A DNA stretch of 64,000 nt from the NCBI GenBank assembly GCA_000231825.2, contig JH720325.1, positions 236,842 to 300,841 of the forward strand. The letters are read 5' to 3'. The notes beneath the pieces were generated by a model that saw only the letters and a program-made list of their open reading frames with translations, was not told the DNA's origin and did no database searches. This document shows positions 60,296-64,000 of the stretch, piece by piece. The DNA comes from Tetrahymena elliotti 4EA (Eukaryota; Ciliophora; Oligohymenophorea; Hymenostomatida; Tetrahymenidae). The stretch's first letter is position 1; the number at the start of each line of letters is the position of its first letter. Position numbers and translations under genes: made by a program.

Positions 60296-61857
60296 AAAAA
60301 TTAATTAATTAATTAAACAAATTTATTAATTTATGAGTCGTTGTAGTTTTAAAATATATCTATTTGCATTATGTGTTTAAATAATTAATTTGGATTCACT
60401 TTGAACTTATTGGACAATTAATATTATTTAGTAGGCATTCTTTAAAAAAGTGAGTAAATGCAATTAATTTTATTAAATAATACAAACCATCAGAAAGAAA
60501 TAAATTTTTTACATAATAAGTAAAAAAAATGTAAATAGTTGATAAAGACCCCTTTTCGTAATTTATTATGCCGTTTTCTATTTAAAGGAGAGGCTTAGCC
60601 TTAGGTATACTATTTTTATGTATTTTATACTCAATAATTAACTTTGAATGTGTAAAGAATTTAGTTTGGTTTTATTAGAACAAGAAAGAATTAATTTGTT
60701 TCATGCATAGAAAATAGATATAGAAATCCATCCCCTTTTGAATATGATTTTATAAAAGTCACTAATTATTTTGATAAATAGAAATTAATAAATCAGATTT
60801 TTTTCCGCATGAGTTATATTTGAATGGTACTAGTAGGTAGCTATTTTAATTTACTGCACTAGTTTTACTAGTTTTAAATACTGATTGATTAATAGATTTT
60901 AATCCTTTGTTAGTAATTTACCCTAACAAAATAAACAAACTAATTAGATTTTAACATATGCTGCTCTAGTTTTATTTGCTATTTATTACATAGTTATATT
61001 TAAGTATGAGAGACCTAAAAGATAAGCCAAAAAAATGAAATCCTTCATATATAACAAAAATAAAAATTCCATAAAATTATTATCAAAATAAGAAATTTCT
61101 TAAAAATTATATTATAAAATATTCATTAAATAGACGATTCATTGAGAACATGATTTTTTGGTCGAAATAAAATTTACAAAGAAAAATGGAGTAAACAATA
61201 AGGTTAAATTTGGTTTACTTCAACAATTTGTAGAAACGAAGGTAATTTTAAACATTTGAAAATATTAAAAATTTAAACCATAAAAAATATATATAAAAAT
61301 TGTTGAGATGGTTATTAGCTTAGGACTAAATGGTCATTTATTAAAAACTCATTATAAATTTCTGGTGATGTTAATGGATTATTGGTATAAGTTATTATTG
61401 ACTTGATTGACTTTCAAAAAATAATATTTTTTTTGAAGAGTGAATTTGATCAAAGTTTAATTTAATTAAATTAAATTACCCCATCGATGGCTTGTTTGCT
61501 TGCTTGCATGGCTGATTGATTTCTTGATAGATTGATTAAATCGTAAATGAAATGTGAAATAAAAAATCAGTGTATTTTGTGATAAATTATTAATATTTAT
61601 ATGGAATAACTAAAAATTAATTAATAAGTTCTGCAATTTTATATAAGGATATTGATTCAAATAAAGAAAAAAGGCAATTAAAATTTTATAAAAATTTTTA
61701 ATATATTACTTTGCTAAGTTATTTGCCAAATAGTAAGACACAAGCAAAACAAATAACTTTAATATAATCACTGTTTGTTCGTTCATAGATCTTTGATTTC
61801 TTTTGATACAAATTAATTATTAAAAAAAGAGAAACAAATAATAAATAGATTAAGACT
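60296..61857. other. Intergenic, no gene seen
   Basis: AT-rich 3' flank of the methyltransferase gene and promoter side of the last gene. Only short simple runs (TTGCTTGCTTGC near 61497) were noted. Confidence 0.5.
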
Positions 61858-64000
61858 ATGACCTCTGAACTCTAAAATATTCCTCTGGAGAAGGAGGAAA
61901 ATGTAAATGCCATAGATATTCAGCCTTCCAACCATATAGCTTTATCGCAAAGTATAGGGGATTAGGTAATAAAAGCTATTATAATTTTTTGATCTATCTA
62001 AAACTATATAAAAACCTTTAAGTTATCTACTATTTATAGGCAATACAAAATACAAGAGAATGAGTTATTAATATCTTATATAGCATATATAAATATGAAA
62101 ATAATATTTATTTTTAATGTTAATAGTAATCATCTAGAGGCGCAAGGACTCCAAAAAGCAAAAAGTCTTGGAAATCTAAAGAGTTTAAAAGTATTTTGAA
62201 GTTTATTATACAAAGATATTGATCAAATATTCCCTTCAATAAGCGGTTGAATTACATATTTTTTTTGTAACATAATAAAGAAAAATTGTAAGAATTAAAA
62301 CATCATGAAGAAGATTAGTAAATAGAGGAGCAAATAAATAAACTAACTACATCATAAAAAATTAAAGTAACATTTTAGTTTTTAAACATTAATGCAAGAC
62401 CGTATTCATAGTAAATCTATAAGCATTGTCAAGCTGCCTTTTTATTTTACTGGAATTAATTATGTAAGTAGAAAGTGATGAATTTAAGCAACAAACAATA
62501 AAATGAGATATTTCATTCAGGCTAAAGAAATTCCGTTTTTATTGGTTATTTATCATTGCTTTTAACCAAAAGTTTTTCAGCGCATTAAAAAAAAGCTTGT
62601 AATTAATAAATATGGAAATAGTGCTATTGCTTATATATCTTGCATTCTCATTATCAAATAAAGAAAGAAAGACTTGAAATTAAAAATTAATTTTTTTATA
62701 GTATTATATAAATTAGTTATTGGATAATAATTATTATACTGCATTTATGACATTAGTTACACTATATGCCTTATTTGCTGATGATATTAGAGTTATTACT
62801 ACAGAAAAAGATGAAGATCCTTACTTTTGGGCTGCAAGTTCATTCGCTTTGGCAGCTTTTTCTATTGAAATTATACTTTCTAGCATAGCCAAGGTAATCA
62901 ATAGATCAATCAATCAATAATTTTAATCAAAAAAGATAAATAAAACAAACAAATAGATAGATTGACCAATAGATATAATTTTTACTTGTGTTTGTTTTTA
63001 TTTTTTTAATGCGAATTGACTGACTTAAAGGTATGAAAAAATTCAGTGAATCAAACAAATTCAACTAAAAGTTTATCATATTCAATTTTATGTCAATATA
63101 GAAACATTTAAAATAAGCAAATGTAAGAATAAAAAACATGAATTTGAGAAATGTAATTTATATTTTTGGATTCCCTTTTGGGATTAATTTAAGATAAAAA
63201 AGAATGTTTAAAATATATTTAAGATAATGTAATCAATCAGAGATTACCACAATAATTCTATTAATCTTTTGTAAGATTTAAATATTTGGATTATTCTCTC
63301 TTTCAAGCTATTGAAAGTCTTGAGAGATTAATAATTTTTTGAGTCAGTATTTATCAATTCATGCAATGCAATCAATCTTTTGTTAAATTTAATTAATTTA
63401 CTGTGATTTTCAAAACTATTTATTTAATTTCAGACTCCTCTTACATTTATTTTAACACAATTTTACTATCTAAACAAATATTTTAAAGGATGGATATTTT
63501 CTTGGTTTCTTCTTTTGGCTCGACTTACTTTCTACTGTTTCTATAATTCTTGATATTGGCTGGATAGCTAATGAAATTTTTGATGTCAACTCTGGTGGTA
63601 AAGGAAAAGCATCTTCTGCTGCATCTTTAGCTAAGGCGAGTAGAGCTTCTCGTGTTGGTAAAAAGCTTATTTAAATATAAAATTAAGTTAAATTTTGACT
63701 TTTTAAATAAAATTCAGGAACAAAGGCAGGTAGAATAGTAAGAGTAGTAAGATTAATTAGATTGGTTAGGCTGTATAAGCATGCTTAACATGCTCTAAAA
63801 AAATAAGCAAAGGAGTTTGAGAAAGAATAATTGAGATTAAGAGCTTAGTAGCAAGAAGAGAACAGGGAAAGAGGTGATTCAAAAGTAAGCTCTTCTATGA
63901 ATTAATATTAGACTCCTCAAGGCTTCATTAGCTCAAACATAAACCATTCCAATATTCCTGATATATAATAAAATAAAGCAGTAACCCCTTCTAATATAAT
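61858..64000 (+). CDS. Voltage-sensor ion channel, N-terminal part; possibly a channel-cyclase (runs off right edge)
   Basis: Start ATG 61858 (MTSELQNIPLEKEENVNAID). Supported exons: 61858-61965, about 62138-62287, 62379-62463, 62581-62598 (an 18-nt microexon), 62702-62893, 63489-63657, and 63718 to the window end. S1 is NNYYTAFMTLVTLYALFADD, S2 ASSFALAAFSIEIILSSIA, S3 YFLGFFFWLDLLSTVSIIL, and S4 is the Arg-rich TKAGRIVRVVRLIRLVRLYK, a strong voltage sensor. A Lys/Gln/Glu helix and a disordered linker follow to the edge. Loop and S3-S4 style recall the channel domain of ciliate adenylyl/guanylyl cyclases, but no cyclase domain is in the window, so that is inference. The second exon contains an in-frame TGA at 62221-62223, and its phase does not match exon 1, so the 5' gene structure is incomplete or damaged. 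Confidence 0.75.

Noticed and set aside
1..64000. Tetrahymena chromosome breakage sequence, telomere repeats, CRISPR arrays, insertion sequences
   Set aside because: I looked for the 15-bp breakage motif, TTGGGG arrays and transposase-like frames and saw none; CRISPR and bacterial elements are not expected in a ciliate nucleus.

Overview
The window looks like macronuclear-type DNA of an oligohymenophorean ciliate, most likely Tetrahymena or a close relative. It is very AT-rich. Genes read through only if TAA and TAG are Gln and TGA is the sole stop. Introns are short and AT-rich (GTA...AG, mostly about 45-130 nt), and proteins are rich in Gln and Asn. I annotated with that code (NCBI table 6); under the standard code almost every gene shatters. 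Exon models were built by hand from open frame, splice phase and family resemblance. Almost all protein genes are on the minus strand. The exceptions are a Gln-rich gene at 25.6 kb, a methyltransferase and a channel gene at the right end, and one doubtful small ORF at 11.5 kb.

Layout. 0-7.3 kb: the N-terminus of a secreted phosphoesterase, then a tandem family of unrecognised four-TM membrane proteins in different states (short N-terminal relative, two intact 335-aa copies, a decayed scrap and a recent pseudogene). 7.8-14.4 kb: an LRR protein, two identical tRNA-Glu genes and a Rab GTPase. 14.5-23.6 kb: a coiled-coil protein, a dual-specificity-phosphatase-fold protein whose active-site Cys and Arg are missing, and an NHL-repeat protein. 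25-40 kb: a 905-aa Gln-rich protein, a small tail-anchored protein, a 1318-aa protein with five zinc knuckles, and a 713-aa disordered protein. 41-48 kb: a selenocysteine glutathione peroxidase with a SECIS-like stem-loop, an unknown 640-aa protein and an unknown 467-aa protein.

48.9-57.8 kb holds two tandem paralogous six-TM K+ channels of the cyclic-nucleotide-binding type. Both carry a perfect CCHC zinc-knuckle pattern just after the CNBD region. A tRNA-Ser(AGA), an NTMT1-type protein N-terminal methyltransferase and the start of another voltage-sensor channel, possibly the channel part of a ciliate channel-cyclase, complete the right end.

The items most worth a second look are the channel plus zinc-knuckle architecture, the UGA-Sec GPx in a genome where UGA is the only stop, the pseudophosphatase, the tandem membrane-protein family with its conserved upstream palindrome, and an intron that has duplicated its own 3' splice site. 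No CRISPR array, insertion sequence or prokaryotic-type operon was seen.
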